A stretch of 64,000 nucleotides of DNA from Streptomyces sp. SID10853. GTDB taxonomy: Bacteria > Actinomycetota > Actinomycetes > Streptomycetales > Streptomycetaceae. The position numbers and the translations under genes were made by a program. Under the pieces are notes generated by a model. That model had not been told where the DNA came from and did no database searches. It saw nothing but the letters and a program-made list of their open reading frames with translations. The stretch spans positions 62,001 to 126,000 of the forward strand of contig NZ_JAAGLN010000002.1 of assembly GCF_010548145.1 (NCBI RefSeq), read 5' to 3'. This document shows positions 16,240-24,903 of this stretch, one piece after another; within the stretch, counting starts at the first letter, position 1, and each line of letters begins with the position of its first letter.

Positions 16240-18630
16240 ATGGTCACTCGCAGAACGTTCCTGTCCGGTTCGGCGGCCGCGGCGGCGGTGGGCGTCACTC
16301 CGCAGCCCGCTGCCGCAGCTCCGGCACCGGCCGTCACCCCGTCGGTACGTCCGATCGACCGGCGAGCTGTCGTGGCCCGCCATCGAGTCGTGCGCGGGAA
16401 ACTCGACACACAGAGCCCGCTCCAGGTCGGCAACGGCGGGTTCGCCTTCGGTGTCGATGTCACCGGGCTGCAGACGTTCGTCCCCTTCAACACCATGTCC
16501 GACTGGGGATGGCACAGTTTCCCGCTGCCGCCGGGCCAGAAGCCGTCGGACTTCCGCGGCCAGACCTGGGACACGCACGGCCGCCCGGTCGAGTACCCCA
16601 TACCGAATCCGGACCAGCCCGACCTGTCGTCCTGGCTCTACGCCAACCCGGCTCGCATCAACCTCGGGCGTATCGGTCTTGAGCTGACCATGCCCGGCGG
16701 CCGTGCGGCCGTCGCCGACGACATCAAGGGAATCCACCAGGAACTCGACCTGTGGACCGGCGTCATCGACAGCCGGTTCGAGATCGCCGGTGAAGCAGTG
16801 CACGTCCGCACCTGCTGCCACCCCGATCACGACACGGTCGCCGTGGAAATCGACTCGCCGCTCGTCGCTGCCGAGCGGCTGGCGGTCTTCCTCGACTTCC
16901 CCTACGCCGATCAGCAGGAGTTCGCCGCGTACGTCGGCACCTACGCCGCCCCCGACGCCCACGAGACGACGACCACGGCACACGGGCACAACCACGCCGA
17001 CATCACGCACCGCCTGGACTCCACCGAGTACCACGCCTCGCTCGCCTGGGAAGGCCACGGGGTGTTCACCGGCCCGGGCCCTGCCGCCGGAAAACTCGTC
17101 ATCCGCACCGCGCGGTACGGAACCGACGGTCATTGGGCCGACGTCACCGGCAAGCTCGCGCGACTGGTCGCGGACAATTCGCTCATCCTCCTCGTCGACC
17201 ACTCGAACCTCGGCGACCCGGCGCCCGGCCTGGCCAAGCGCCTGGTGCTCGGCTACACGTACGCGGGCCAGGACCACGACATCGTTGTCCTCGACGGCCA
17301 GAACCTCTCGATCGGAGCAGCGGCCGACCGGCACCGCTACCGTCTCGCCGGCGGCCGCCGGACCGATCGGCTGCGGTTCACCTGCACGTTCGCGCCCAAG
17401 CCGTCCGGGTCGGTGCCGACGTCGAGCGCGGCCTTCGCGGCGAGCACGCGGGCCTGGCGGCAGTACTGGCTCTCCGGTGGAGCGATCGACCTCTCCGCGA
17501 GCACCGATCCGCGCTGGACGGAACTGGAGCGGCGTGTCGTGCTCTCCCAGTACCTGATGCGCGCGAACGAGGCCGGTTCGCTGCCGCCGCAGGAATCCGG
17601 GCTCGTCAACAACGGCTGGAACGGCAAGTTCCATATGGAGATGTACTGGTGGCACGGTGCGCACTGGGCGCTGTGGAACCGCTGGCCGATGCTCGACCGC
17701 AGCCTGGGTGTCTATGAACGCTTCCACCGGTCGGCGCGCGAACGCGCGGAGTCCCAGGGCTTCCGCGGAGCGCGCTGGCCGAAGTGCACGACGGCCGACG
17801 GGCGCGAGTCACCGCACGCCATCCACGCCCTGCTGGTGTGGCAGCAGCCGCACCCGGTCTTCCTCGCCGAGATGGACTACCGGGCACATCCCGACGAGAG
17901 CACGTTGCGCAAGTGGCGCGACATCGTCTTCGACACCGCCGACTTCCTCTCCTCCTGGGCCTTCTGGGACGAAGACACGCGCCGCTACATCCTCGGTCCG
18001 CCCCTGTACATCGTCTCGGAGAACACCGACCCGAAGACCACGCAGAACCCGACGTTCGAGCTCGCCTACTGGCGCTTCGGCCTGCGGGTCGCGCAGCAGT
18101 GGCGTGAACGGCTCGGCCTGGGCCGCGATCCGGGGTGGCAGCGTGTCCACGACGGGCTCGCGCCGCTGCCGGTGCAGGACGGTACGTATGTCCTGCACGA
18201 AGGCGTCCAGGACATGTGGACACAGTGGAACTACGAGCATCCGGCCCTGATCGGACCGTACGGCTGGCTGCCGGGCGACGGCGTCGACGTCCCGACGATG
18301 GCCCGCACCGCCGAGAAGGTCTTCACCGGCTGGCAGTTCGACCGGACCTGGGGATGGGACTTCCCGATGCTCGCCATGTGCGCGGCGCGACTCGGACGCC
18401 CCGACGACGCCGTGGACTTCCTGCTGCACCCAGCCGCCGGTTTCCAGTTCGACGACGCAGGTCTGGCAACCGGCGGGCCGTTCCCGTACTTCCCGAGCAA
18501 CGGCGCACTGCTGTACGCCATCGCGTTCATGGCAGCGGGCTGGGACGGCGCACCCGACCGGCACGCGCCGGGCTTTCCGGCGGACCGGCGCTGGACGGTG
18601 CGCTTCGAAGGGCTGGAGCCGGCCCAGTGA
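16240..18630 (+). CDS. Tat-exported six-hairpin glycosidase-like protein
   Basis: A 796-aa protein with a Tat signal (VTRRTFLSGSAAAAAVG). The family is not certain: an N-terminal beta-sandwich-like half and a C-terminal (alpha/alpha)6-like half rich in Trp/Tyr motifs (KFHMEMYWWHGAHWALWNR, GFRGARWPKCT, FPYFPSNGALLYAI) resemble GH65/GH95-type clan enzymes that cleave alpha-linked sugars. It probably acts outside the cell on plant or microbial oligosaccharides. It is divergent from the GH97 gene, so the two may degrade one glycan. No sugar transporter or lacI gene accompanies them. Confidence 0.7.
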   Translation: MVTRRTFLSGSAAAAAVGVTPQPAAAAPAPAVTPSVRPIDRRAVVARHRVVRGKLDTQSPLQVGNGGFAFGVDVTGLQTFVPFNTMSDWGWHSFPLPPGQKPSDFRGQTWDTHGRPVEYPIPNPDQPDLSSWLYANPARINLGRIGLELTMPGGRAAVADDIKGIHQELDLWTGVIDSRFEIAGEAVHVRTCCHPDHDTVAVEIDSPLVAAERLAVFLDFPYADQQEFAAYVGTYAAPDAHETTTTAHGHNHADITHRLDSTEYHASLAWEGHGVFTGPGPAAGKLVIRTARYGTDGHWADVTGKLARLVADNSLILLVDHSNLGDPAPGLAKRLVLGYTYAGQDHDIVVLDGQNLSIGAAADRHRYRLAGGRRTDRLRFTCTFAPKPSGSVPTSSAAFAASTRAWRQYWLSGGAIDLSASTDPRWTELERRVVLSQYLMRANEAGSLPPQESGLVNNGWNGKFHMEMYWWHGAHWALWNRWPMLDRSLGVYERFHRSARERAESQGFRGARWPKCTTADGRESPHAIHALLVWQQPHPVFLAEMDYRAHPDESTLRKWRDIVFDTADFLSSWAFWDEDTRRYILGPPLYIVSENTDPKTTQNPTFELAYWRFGLRVAQQWRERLGLGRDPGWQRVHDGLAPLPVQDGTYVLHEGVQDMWTQWNYEHPALIGPYGWLPGDGVDVPTMARTAEKVFTGWQFDRTWGWDFPMLAMCAARLGRPDDAVDFLLHPAAGFQFDDAGLATGGPFPYFPSNGALLYAIAFMAAGWDGAPDRHAPGFPADRRWTVRFEGLEPAQ

Positions 18631-18919
18631 GCGCGGAAGTCGAGCGCCGCGTGCGGGACGGCAGGTTCCGCAGCTGATGCCCACCGGCGGCATACGGGTC
18701 TCCAGCCGAACAGCCCGCACGGCCGCACCGGCCTCCGGGACGCACGGCCGACGCGTGACCAACAGCCGCCGGGTACACCTGGACAGAGGCCGGCCCGGGC
18801 GGGAAGCCAGAACTCGGCCCGGGCCACCAAGCGCCTGCTCAGGAGCCTTATGACTCGTCAGGGCCAAGGGCGCCGGCCCTGGTCGTCCTCCCGTCCTCTG
18901 CTGCCTCGGCAGCGTCCCT

Positions 18920-19366
18920 CTACGGTGCGGCTGTCTCTTCGAGGTGGTACAGCTCAGGCACGGAGACCTTGATCGGCTCTTGCGTGGTCCGGGCGATCAC
19001 GACGACCGCCGGCTCGTCCGGGTCCGGGTTCTCCTCCCGGTGCGGGACGAACGGCGGGACGAGGAAGAAGTCACCGGGACCGGCGGCGAGCCGCACCTCC
19101 TCCGTGCCGTCGTGGTAGACGAACACGGGGTGGCCGCTGACCACGTAGATCCCTGCCTCGGATTCACCGTGATGGTGGTTGTCCGTCGCGCTCAAGGGCG
19201 GGTTCTCCACCAGACCCATCCAGAGCTTCTTCGAATCGACCGTGCCGCCGCTGATGGCGGCGTGGCCGTCCAACTCGCCGGATCGAACATGGTGGACGCG
19301 GTTGTTCAGCGCGCGTGCGTTGCCACCAGCTCCCGGCGCGGCTCCGGCGCCTTCCTGGGTAGTCAC
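18920..19366 (-). CDS. Cupin-domain protein, left edge of the biosynthetic cluster
   Basis: A 148-aa single-domain cupin. Metal-ligand motifs are visible: NHHHGESEAGIYVVSG in the first cupin box and PPFVPHREENPD in the second. No transport or DNA-binding region is present, so a small metalloenzyme or ligand-binding role is likely; the substrate is unknown. It is divergent from the dithiol-oxidase-like gene at 19602, and a weak copy of the GGCAA-N6-TTGCC dyad lies 64 bp upstream of its start, which ties it provisionally to the cluster's self-protection genes. Confidence 0.75.
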   Translation of the reverse strand: MTTQEGAGAAPGAGGNARALNNRVHHVRSGELDGHAAISGGTVDSKKLWMGLVENPPLSATDNHHHGESEAGIYVVSGHPVFVYHDGTEEVRLAAGPGDFFLVPPFVPHREENPDPDEPAVVVIARTTQEPIKVSVPELYHLEETAAP

Positions 19367-19430
19367 TGTGCAGTCTCCCGGTTATCGATGACTTCGGCCG
19401 GACTCAGGCTGCGATGTCCCTACCTGGTCC

Positions 19431-19446
19431 GACAACCCCTGTTGCC
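19431..19446 (-). promoter_or_regulatory. GGCAA-type dyad, copy D (degenerate), upstream of the cupin gene
   Basis: GACAACCCCTGTTGCC has the GGCAA-N6-TTGCC architecture with one arm mismatch; on the minus strand GGCAACA matches the other copies. It lies 64 bp upstream of the cupin start. Confidence 0.5.
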
Positions 19447-19542
19447 ATTACAGCAAACAGCATGCCTCGGGCAGCTCCAGGACACTCGGCCACGACGAGG
19501 TGCTTCTGATGATCAGCCCCCCGGGGATCCGGTCCCGGAAAC

Positions 19543-19558
19543 GGCAACAAAGATTGCC
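19543..19558 (+). promoter_or_regulatory. GGCAA-N6-TTGCC dyad, copy A, upstream of the dithiol oxidase gene
   Basis: GGCAACAAAGATTGCC has perfect 5-bp arms. It is preceded by CCGGAAAC, like the other strong copies, and ends 43 nt before the ATG at 19602, the same spacing as copy C to its methyltransferase gene. Confidence 0.75.
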
Positions 19559-19601
19559 CGGTTCAGCCGCGCACCGCACTCTTCCGGAGGAGGTGATCGC
19601 C

Positions 19602-20591
19602 ATGACTGGCGCCAATATCGACACCAGTAACCAACCCTCGTACGACGTCATCGTGATAGGCGGCGGGGCCGGAGGGCTCAACGCCGCGCTCGTGCTCGCC
19701 AGGGCCCGTCGCACCGTGGCCGTCGTCGACTCCGGGGAGCCCCGCAACGCCCCCTCTGCCCACATGCACAGTTTCCTCTCACGTGACGGCGTCCCCCCGC
19801 TCACCGTGCTCGAAGCCGGCCGTGCGGAGATCTCGCGCTACGGCGTCGTCCGCATCGATGGCCGGGCGGACCAGGTCGAGGCCGCGGAGGCCGGAGGGTA
19901 CGTGGTCCGCCTGGAGGGCGGCGCGACCCTGGACGCCCGGCACGTCGTGCTCGCCACGGGCCTGCGCGACGAGCTGCCCGAGATCCCGGGGGTGCGGGCG
20001 ATGTGGGGCGAGGACGTGCACTTCTGCCCCTACTGCCACGGCTACGAAGTCCGCGACCGGCCCATCGTCGTACTCGGTGTGCACCCGGCCTCGCCCGGGC
20101 AGGCCCTGCTGCTGCGCCAGTGGTCGCCGCACATCGTGTACGTCCCGCACAGCCGCCCGCTCACCGACGAGGAGCGCGAACGCATGGACGCCCGCGGGGT
20201 CGAGGTGGTGGAGGGGCCGGTGTCCACCCTGCTGAGCAAGGACGGCCGGCTGCACACGGTGGAACTCGCCGACGGGCGGACGGTGGAATGCGCCGGAGTC
20301 TTCCTCTTCCCGGCGATGACGCCGAACGACGGGGCCTTCGACGGTCTCGGCTGCGAGAAGGACGAACAGGGCTGGCTGGTCACCGACCGGTCGGGCCGCA
20401 CCAGCCGCCCGGGCCTGTGGGCCGTCGGCAACGTGACGGACTCGCGCGCCCAGGCCGTCACCGCGGCCGGCATGGGCGCCGCGGCCGCCTTCGCCCTCAA
20501 CCACGACCTGGTGGACGAGGAGATCGAGCGTGATCTGGCGGCGCACCGCGCCGCCGCAGGCCGCTCCGGGGCGTCCGTCCCCATGTGCTGA
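19602..20591 (+). CDS. hlmI: Thioredoxin-reductase-like dithiol oxidase (HlmI-like)
   Basis: A 329-aa flavoprotein of the low-molecular-weight thioredoxin-reductase fold. It has an N-terminal FAD site (VIVIGGGAGGLNAALVLARA), a redox CxxC in HFCPYCHGYEV and a second dinucleotide-binding half. In holomycin and gliotoxin pathways, enzymes of this type (HlmI, GliT) use FAD and O2 to close the product dithiol into a disulfide, which also protects the producer. SD AGGAGG and ATG 19602 set the start. It lies at the edge of a cluster with the remaining dithiolopyrrolone genes and under operator copy A. A general TrxR role is less likely without an adjacent thioredoxin gene. Confidence 0.8.
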   Translation: MTGANIDTSNQPSYDVIVIGGGAGGLNAALVLARARRTVAVVDSGEPRNAPSAHMHSFLSRDGVPPLTVLEAGRAEISRYGVVRIDGRADQVEAAEAGGYVVRLEGGATLDARHVVLATGLRDELPEIPGVRAMWGEDVHFCPYCHGYEVRDRPIVVLGVHPASPGQALLLRQWSPHIVYVPHSRPLTDEERERMDARGVEVVEGPVSTLLSKDGRLHTVELADGRTVECAGVFLFPAMTPNDGAFDGLGCEKDEQGWLVTDRSGRTSRPGLWAVGNVTDSRAQAVTAAGMGAAAAFALNHDLVDEEIERDLAAHRAAAGRSGASVPMC

Positions 20592-20628
20592 GCGGACGCG
20601 CGACGGCCATGGCGTCGCCTCCGGCCCC

Positions 20629-20668
20629 GAACGCCCGCCTCCGGATCATGTTCCGGAGGCGGGCGTTC
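20629..20668. terminator. 17-bp bidirectional hairpin; XRE stop codon lies in its loop
   Basis: GAACGCCCGCCTCCGGA (20629-20645) pairs perfectly with 20652-20668, loop 6 nt. It separates the convergent dithiol-oxidase and XRE-cupin genes. The stop of the latter (20646-20648) is in the loop, so its last codons form one arm. Confidence 0.85.
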
Positions 20669-21248
20669 GTCCTGTCGGGCGGGCGCGTACGTGCATCCGC
20701 TCGCCCTGGCGGCCGAAGACGCTGAGGACCTCCACCGGCCCCTTCCCCGTGCTGCCGAACCAGTGCGGCAGCCGGGTCTCGAACTCGGCCACCTCACCGG
20801 GGCCGAGGACCAGGTCGTGGTCGGCCAGGATGAGCCGCAGCCGCCCGGAGAGCACGTACAGCCACTCGTACCCCTCGTGGGTGCACAGCTCCGGGGTGTC
20901 ACGGCTCGCCGGCAGGACCATCTTGTAGCTCTGCAGCGGGCCGGGCTGACGCGTCAGCGGCAGCACCGTGTTGCCGTTCACCGTGTGGGGCTTGACCCGG
21001 ACGCGCGGATCGCCCACCTCCGGGGCGCCGACCAGTTCGTCGAGGGGGACCTGGTGGGCCTGGGCGATGGGCAACAGCAGTTCGAGGCTGGGGCGACGCT
21101 GTCCCGCTTCGAGACGCGACAACGTGCTCTTGGAGATGCCGGTGGCCTCCGAAAGCGCGGCGAGGGTGACACCCCGGGTGGTGCGCACCCGCTTGAGCCG
21201 GGGACCGACAGCGGACAGGGCCCGGGTGATCGTCGGTGACTGCTCCAT
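20646..21248 (-). CDS. XRE-family regulator with C-terminal cupin sensor
   Basis: A 200-aa regulator. Residues about 15-70 are an HTH_3/XRE domain (LAALSEATGISKSTLSRLEAG) and about 110-185 a cupin (THEGYEWLYVLSGRL, VAEFETRLPHWF). This architecture usually senses a small ligand. ATG 21248 gives the usual family start, but the ribosome-binding site is poor and ATG 21269 or TTG 21275 are possible. A 30-bp imperfect dyad lies directly upstream, indicating autoregulation. It lies between the dithiol oxidase and the acyl-CoA dehydrogenase, so a cluster role is likely. Confidence 0.85.
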   Translation of the reverse strand: MEQSPTITRALSAVGPRLKRVRTTRGVTLAALSEATGISKSTLSRLEAGQRRPSLELLLPIAQAHQVPLDELVGAPEVGDPRVRVKPHTVNGNTVLPLTRQPGPLQSYKMVLPASRDTPELCTHEGYEWLYVLSGRLRLILADHDLVLGPGEVAEFETRLPHWFGSTGKGPVEVLSVFGRQGERMHVRARPTGRTPASGT

Positions 21249-21271
21249 GCCGCCATTAGACCGACGCATTC

Positions 21272-21301
21272 CCAAAATGGCAACTGTAGATGCCGTTTTG
21301 G
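21272..21301. promoter_or_regulatory. Operator-like dyad upstream of the XRE-cupin gene
   Basis: CCAAAATGGCA (21272-21282) and TGCCGTTTTGG (21291-21301) form 11-bp arms with one mismatch and an 8-bp spacer, 24 bp upstream of the chosen ATG. Probably the regulator's own binding site. Confidence 0.7.
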
Positions 21302-21354
21302 TGGTATACGCGCCCCGCCTCCGGTACGGATGACCGCGGCGGGGCGCGGGGGAT

Positions 21355-22497
21355 TCAGAGGCCGAGGGACCTCCCGATCAGCTCCTTCATCACCTCTGTC
21401 GTCCCGCCGTAGATCGTCTGCACCCGGCTGTTGGCCCACTCCCGGGAGATCGCGCTCTCCTTCAGATAGCCGTAGCCGCCGTGGATCTGGAGACAACGGT
21501 TCGCGATGTCGACCTGAAGTTCCGTCGTCCACCATTTCACTTTGGCCGCGTCCGTCACCGAGAGCTGCCCGGCGTTGAGCCCGGCGACGCAGTGGTCGAG
21601 GAAGACCTGGGCGATCGTCAGCTCGGTCTCCATGGTGGCGAGTTGGAAGCGGTTGTGCTGGAAGCTTCCGACGGTATGGCCGAAGATCTCGCGGCTCTTG
21701 GCGTATTCCAGGGTGTCCGCCAGCATCCGCTCGACCGCACTCACGGCCACGGTGGCGATGCTCAGCCGCTCCCGGGGCAGTCCGGCCATCATGTAGGCGA
21801 GACCGGCGTTCTCCTTACCGATCAGGTTGTCGGCCGGCACCCGGCAGTCGTCGAAGAACAGCTCGCAGGTGTCGCTGGCGTGCCAGCCCAGCTTCTCCAT
21901 GCGCCGCCCACGGGTGAAGCCGGCTGTGCCACGTTCCACCACCAGCAGGCTGATGCCCTGGGCGCCGCGCTCGGGGGCGGTCTTGGCGGCGACCACGACG
22001 ACATCGGCGTTCTCGCCGTTGGTGATGAACGTCTTCTGGCCATTGAGGACGTAGGAATCGCCGTCGCGGACCGCCGTGGTGCGGATGTCGGCGACGTTGG
22101 AACCGGCGTCGGGCTCGCTCATCGCGATCGCCGCGATGAGCTCGCCCGAACAGAGCCCGGGCAGCCACCGCTTGCGCTGCTCCTCGGTGGTCTGCCCGGT
22201 CAGATAGGTGGCGATCACGTCGTTGTGGGCCACGAAGCCGGGCGCCGTCGCCCGGGCCCACATGATCTCCTGCGAGAAGACCACCGGGAAACGGTAGTCA
22301 GGCTCGCCGCCCCCGCCGTACGCCGGGCCCACTCCGATGCCGAGGAGCCCCGCCTGCCCGGCCTTGCGCCACACCTCGCGGTCGACGATGCCGTCCCGCT
22401 CCCACCGGGCGTGGTGCGGACGTACCTCACGGTGGAGGAACTCCCGGCAGGTGACCCGGAACTGCTCGTGCTCGGCCTCATACCTGCTGCGTGCCAT
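21355..22497 (-). CDS. hlmB: Acyl-CoA dehydrogenase-like flavoenzyme (HlmB-like)
   Basis: A 380-aa acyl-CoA dehydrogenase fold enzyme with AIAMSEPDAGSNVADI and ITNGENADVVVVAAKT in the middle domain and QIHGGYGYLKE near the C-terminus. The usual Glu near the end is Gly here (TIYGGTTE), so the base is more likely the Glu of PRERLSI, the position used by isovaleryl-CoA and long-chain dehydrogenases. In holomycin biosynthesis HlmB oxidises the cysteine-derived intermediate, probably while carrier-bound. It is last in the four-gene run NRPS-GMC-TE-ACAD, 4 bp after the thioesterase. Confidence 0.85.
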   Translation of the reverse strand: MARSRYEAEHEQFRVTCREFLHREVRPHHARWERDGIVDREVWRKAGQAGLLGIGVGPAYGGGGEPDYRFPVVFSQEIMWARATAPGFVAHNDVIATYLTGQTTEEQRKRWLPGLCSGELIAAIAMSEPDAGSNVADIRTTAVRDGDSYVLNGQKTFITNGENADVVVVAAKTAPERGAQGISLLVVERGTAGFTRGRRMEKLGWHASDTCELFFDDCRVPADNLIGKENAGLAYMMAGLPRERLSIATVAVSAVERMLADTLEYAKSREIFGHTVGSFQHNRFQLATMETELTIAQVFLDHCVAGLNAGQLSVTDAAKVKWWTTELQVDIANRCLQIHGGYGYLKESAISREWANSRVQTIYGGTTEVMKELIGRSLGL

Positions 22498-22501
22498 GCA
22501 G

Positions 22502-23251
22502 TCACCCCTCTCCGGGGTCGGTGTCGTCGACGATGGTGGCCAGGGTGTCCTCGGGACGCCGGACGGCAGCGAAGTGGCCGCCGTCGATCCCGACCCGGCG
22601 GGCGGGGACCGTGCTGTGCGCGGTCCACTGCCAGACCTTCTCCGGCGGAGCGTGGACGTCCTCCCGGGCGGCGATCAGGGTGAGCGGGAAGTCCACCCGC
22701 AGCCCGCGCGCCTCCTGGGCGAACTCGGCCCGGACGGCGTCGTCCTCCCGGAGCATCCCCAGCAGGATGCGGCCCATCGTCGGGTCGGCGAGTACCGCGG
22801 ACGGGGTCCCTCCGTCGGCGGCGGTCCTGGCGAGCAGTTCCTCGTCGGGTACGGAGCCGAGCAGCGCCCCGGGCCGCTGGAGTCCGGGCGGGACCGCCCC
22901 GGACAGTACGGCCCTCTCCGGCGCGACGCCGGCCTGCCGGGCCGCCTCCGCGGCCACCGCGAGGCTCATGGTCGCGCCGAAGCTGTGCCCGAAAGTCGCC
23001 CAGCGCAGACCTGGCGTCCGCTCCCGCTCGGTCAGCAGATCGGCCACCACCTGCTCGGCCATACAGCGCACGAGGGCGTGGAAACCGGCGGCCTTCCGCT
23101 CCTGACGGCGGGTCCCGCGGCCCGGGGCGTCCACACCCCGGACCAACAGGTGCGGCTCGCCGAGCGGCTGCCAGCCCCGGTAGACCAGCGAGGTCGCCCC
23201 CGCGTGGGGAAAGCAGTAGAGCCGTACCGGAGGCCTTGATACGGGTCGCAC
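22502..23251 (-). CDS. hlmC: Type II thioesterase (HlmC-like)
   Basis: A 249-aa alpha/beta hydrolase of the GrsT/RifR type: N-terminal LYCFPHAGA, nucleophile elbow FGHSFGA with the catalytic Ser, and a C-terminal GGHFAAV His. It releases or proofreads acyl groups on the NRPS carrier protein; with no TE domain in the NRPS, it may also release the product. Two GTG starts are possible: 23251, five bases after AAGGAG, or 23257 overlapping the GMC stop. It is part of the coupled minus-strand operon. Confidence 0.88.
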   Translation of the reverse strand: MRPVSRPPVRLYCFPHAGATSLVYRGWQPLGEPHLLVRGVDAPGRGTRRQERKAAGFHALVRCMAEQVVADLLTERERTPGLRWATFGHSFGATMSLAVAAEAARQAGVAPERAVLSGAVPPGLQRPGALLGSVPDEELLARTAADGGTPSAVLADPTMGRILLGMLREDDAVRAEFAQEARGLRVDFPLTLIAAREDVHAPPEKVWQWTAHSTVPARRVGIDGGHFAAVRRPEDTLATIVDDTDPGEG

Positions 23252-23253
23252 GG

Positions 23254-24903
23254 TCACTCCTTCGTGCTCCGGGCCAGCTTCTCGGCCAGCATCAGGGTGG
23301 TCAGATTGGTGGGCGCGCTGGGGAGGGCAGGGAAGAGCGAGGCATCGGCGATCCGCAGGTTCTCGGTGCCGTACACCCGGCCCTCCTGGTCGGAGACCGC
23401 CCATGGGTCGGTCTCCGGCCCCATCCGGCATGAACCGGCCGCGTGCCAGCCGGGGTTCGCTATATGGCGGACACCACTGCGCACCACGCCGTCGTTGGCG
23501 ACCATCCGGTCGCTCCAGAACTGTGTCCTGGTCAGCCGGCCCGACAGGCCCGGGGACCGCAGGAAGCTCCAGGCCCGGCGCACGCCGTGGCACAGCCGTT
23601 CCACGTCCTCGGGGTCGGTGGCGATACCCAGTTCGATGACGGGCGCCGCGTACGGGTCGGCGCTGTCGAGGAAGACCCGGCCTCGGGAACGCGGGCGCAT
23701 CAGCATCACCGACATGCCGACGACCAGAGGCCAGCCGAGCCGGTCGACGAAGCCGGGGATGGTGTGGCTCTCCACGTTGTTGAGCAATCCCGTCTGGATG
23801 TCCACGTCGTCGTCGAAGCCGCTGCTCATCCTGGCCGCGACCTGTCGCCAGGGCAGCCCCGGCGTGCACACCCCGTCGGCCGGCCTGGACCAGATGACGA
23901 CCGAGGGGTGGTCCACCAGGTCGCGGCCCACCCCGGGCAGGTCCGCCACGGGCGCGATACCGAGGGCCCTGAGCAGTCCGGCGCCGCCCACGCCCGAGCG
24001 CTGCAGGATCGCGGGGGTGCCGACGGCCCCCGAGCTGAGCACAACGTGTCGCGCCCGGAACGTGGTGAGCGTGCCGTCGAGTTCGGCCTCCACACCGACC
24101 GCCCGGTTCTTCTCGAACAGCACCCGGGTGACCCGGAGGCCGGTGCGCAGATGGAGGTTGGGCAGGTCTCGGACGCCGGCGAGAAAGGCGGTGGAGGCGT
24201 CGATGCGTTCGCCGTCCACGGCGTTGCCGGGGATCGGGCCGACGCCGCCCTCGCCACCGGCATTGAGGTCCATGAGGTCGGTGACGCCCTGCCGGTTGCA
24301 CTCCTCCCAGAACGCCGCGTCCAACGGGTGCACCTGATCGCGAGGGGTGCGCCGGATCGGCAGCGGTCCGCTGTCGCCGTGCAGCCGTCCGGGGAAGTCG
24401 GCGTCGTTCTCGATGTCCTTGTAGAAGGGCAGCACACGCTCCCACGACCAGTCCGGGTTGCCGGCGGCCGCCCAGGCGGCGAAGTCGCGGGGCAGCCCTC
24501 GCAGGGCTATGGCGCCGTTGACGGCGGAGCCGCCGCCGACGACCTTGCCGAGCTGGTAGGGGAAGCGTTCCCAGAGGGCACGGGCTGCCGCCCGGCCGCC
24601 GGTGGCCGGCGCGGCCCCCGGTGCCCCGGTGCTGCCCTGGACCAGCTCCTCCAAGCGGTTGCTGGTACGCAGGTTGGCCCGGTAGTCCCAGTTGTGGCCG
24701 GCCAGGACGAGACGTCCGGCGTCGGCCAGCGGGTGGGCCCGGGGGCGGGGCCGGGGCTGGTCCCCACCGGCCTCGATGAGCAGGACGTTCCCGGAGTCCC
24801 GCGCGGCAAGCCGGGCGGCGGTCACGGCTCCCGCGGAGCCGGCTCCGACAATCACGTACTCCCACTCGCGTACCCCCGCGGCGGGATCGCGGTGGGCGGT
24901 CAC
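23254..24903 (-). CDS. hlmD: GMC-family FAD oxidoreductase (HlmD-like)
   Basis: A 549-aa glucose-methanol-choline oxidoreductase. The FAD site is YVIVGAGSAGAVTAARLA, the GMC signature region GKVVGGGSAVNGAIALRG, and the C-terminal active-site region contains WHAAGSCRMG. In holomycin biosynthesis the homologue HlmD is one of the oxidases acting on the Cys-Cys scaffold. Its GTG start (24903) overlaps the NRPS stop as GTGA, so it is translationally coupled, which fits action on an NRPS-tethered or freshly released intermediate. Confidence 0.88.
   Translation of the reverse strand: MTAHRDPAAGVREWEYVIVGAGSAGAVTAARLAARDSGNVLLIEAGGDQPRPRPRAHPLADAGRLVLAGHNWDYRANLRTSNRLEELVQGSTGAPGAAPATGGRAAARALWERFPYQLGKVVGGGSAVNGAIALRGLPRDFAAWAAAGNPDWSWERVLPFYKDIENDADFPGRLHGDSGPLPIRRTPRDQVHPLDAAFWEECNRQGVTDLMDLNAGGEGGVGPIPGNAVDGERIDASTAFLAGVRDLPNLHLRTGLRVTRVLFEKNRAVGVEAELDGTLTTFRARHVVLSSGAVGTPAILQRSGVGGAGLLRALGIAPVADLPGVGRDLVDHPSVVIWSRPADGVCTPGLPWRQVAARMSSGFDDDVDIQTGLLNNVESHTIPGFVDRLGWPLVVGMSVMLMRPRSRGRVFLDSADPYAAPVIELGIATDPEDVERLCHGVRRAWSFLRSPGLSGRLTRTQFWSDRMVANDGVVRSGVRHIANPGWHAAGSCRMGPETDPWAVSDQEGRVYGTENLRIADASLFPALPSAPTNLTTLMLAEKLARSTKE

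Noticed and set aside
19602..20591. Housekeeping thioredoxin reductase
   Set aside because: No thioredoxin gene nearby; location beside a dithiolopyrrolone gene set and a shared operator with the exporter favour a dithiol oxidase.
22502..24865. A 787-residue minus-strand frame spanning thioesterase and GMC genes
   Set aside because: Only its last 249 residues form a protein (the thioesterase); the rest is the GMC gene read out of frame.
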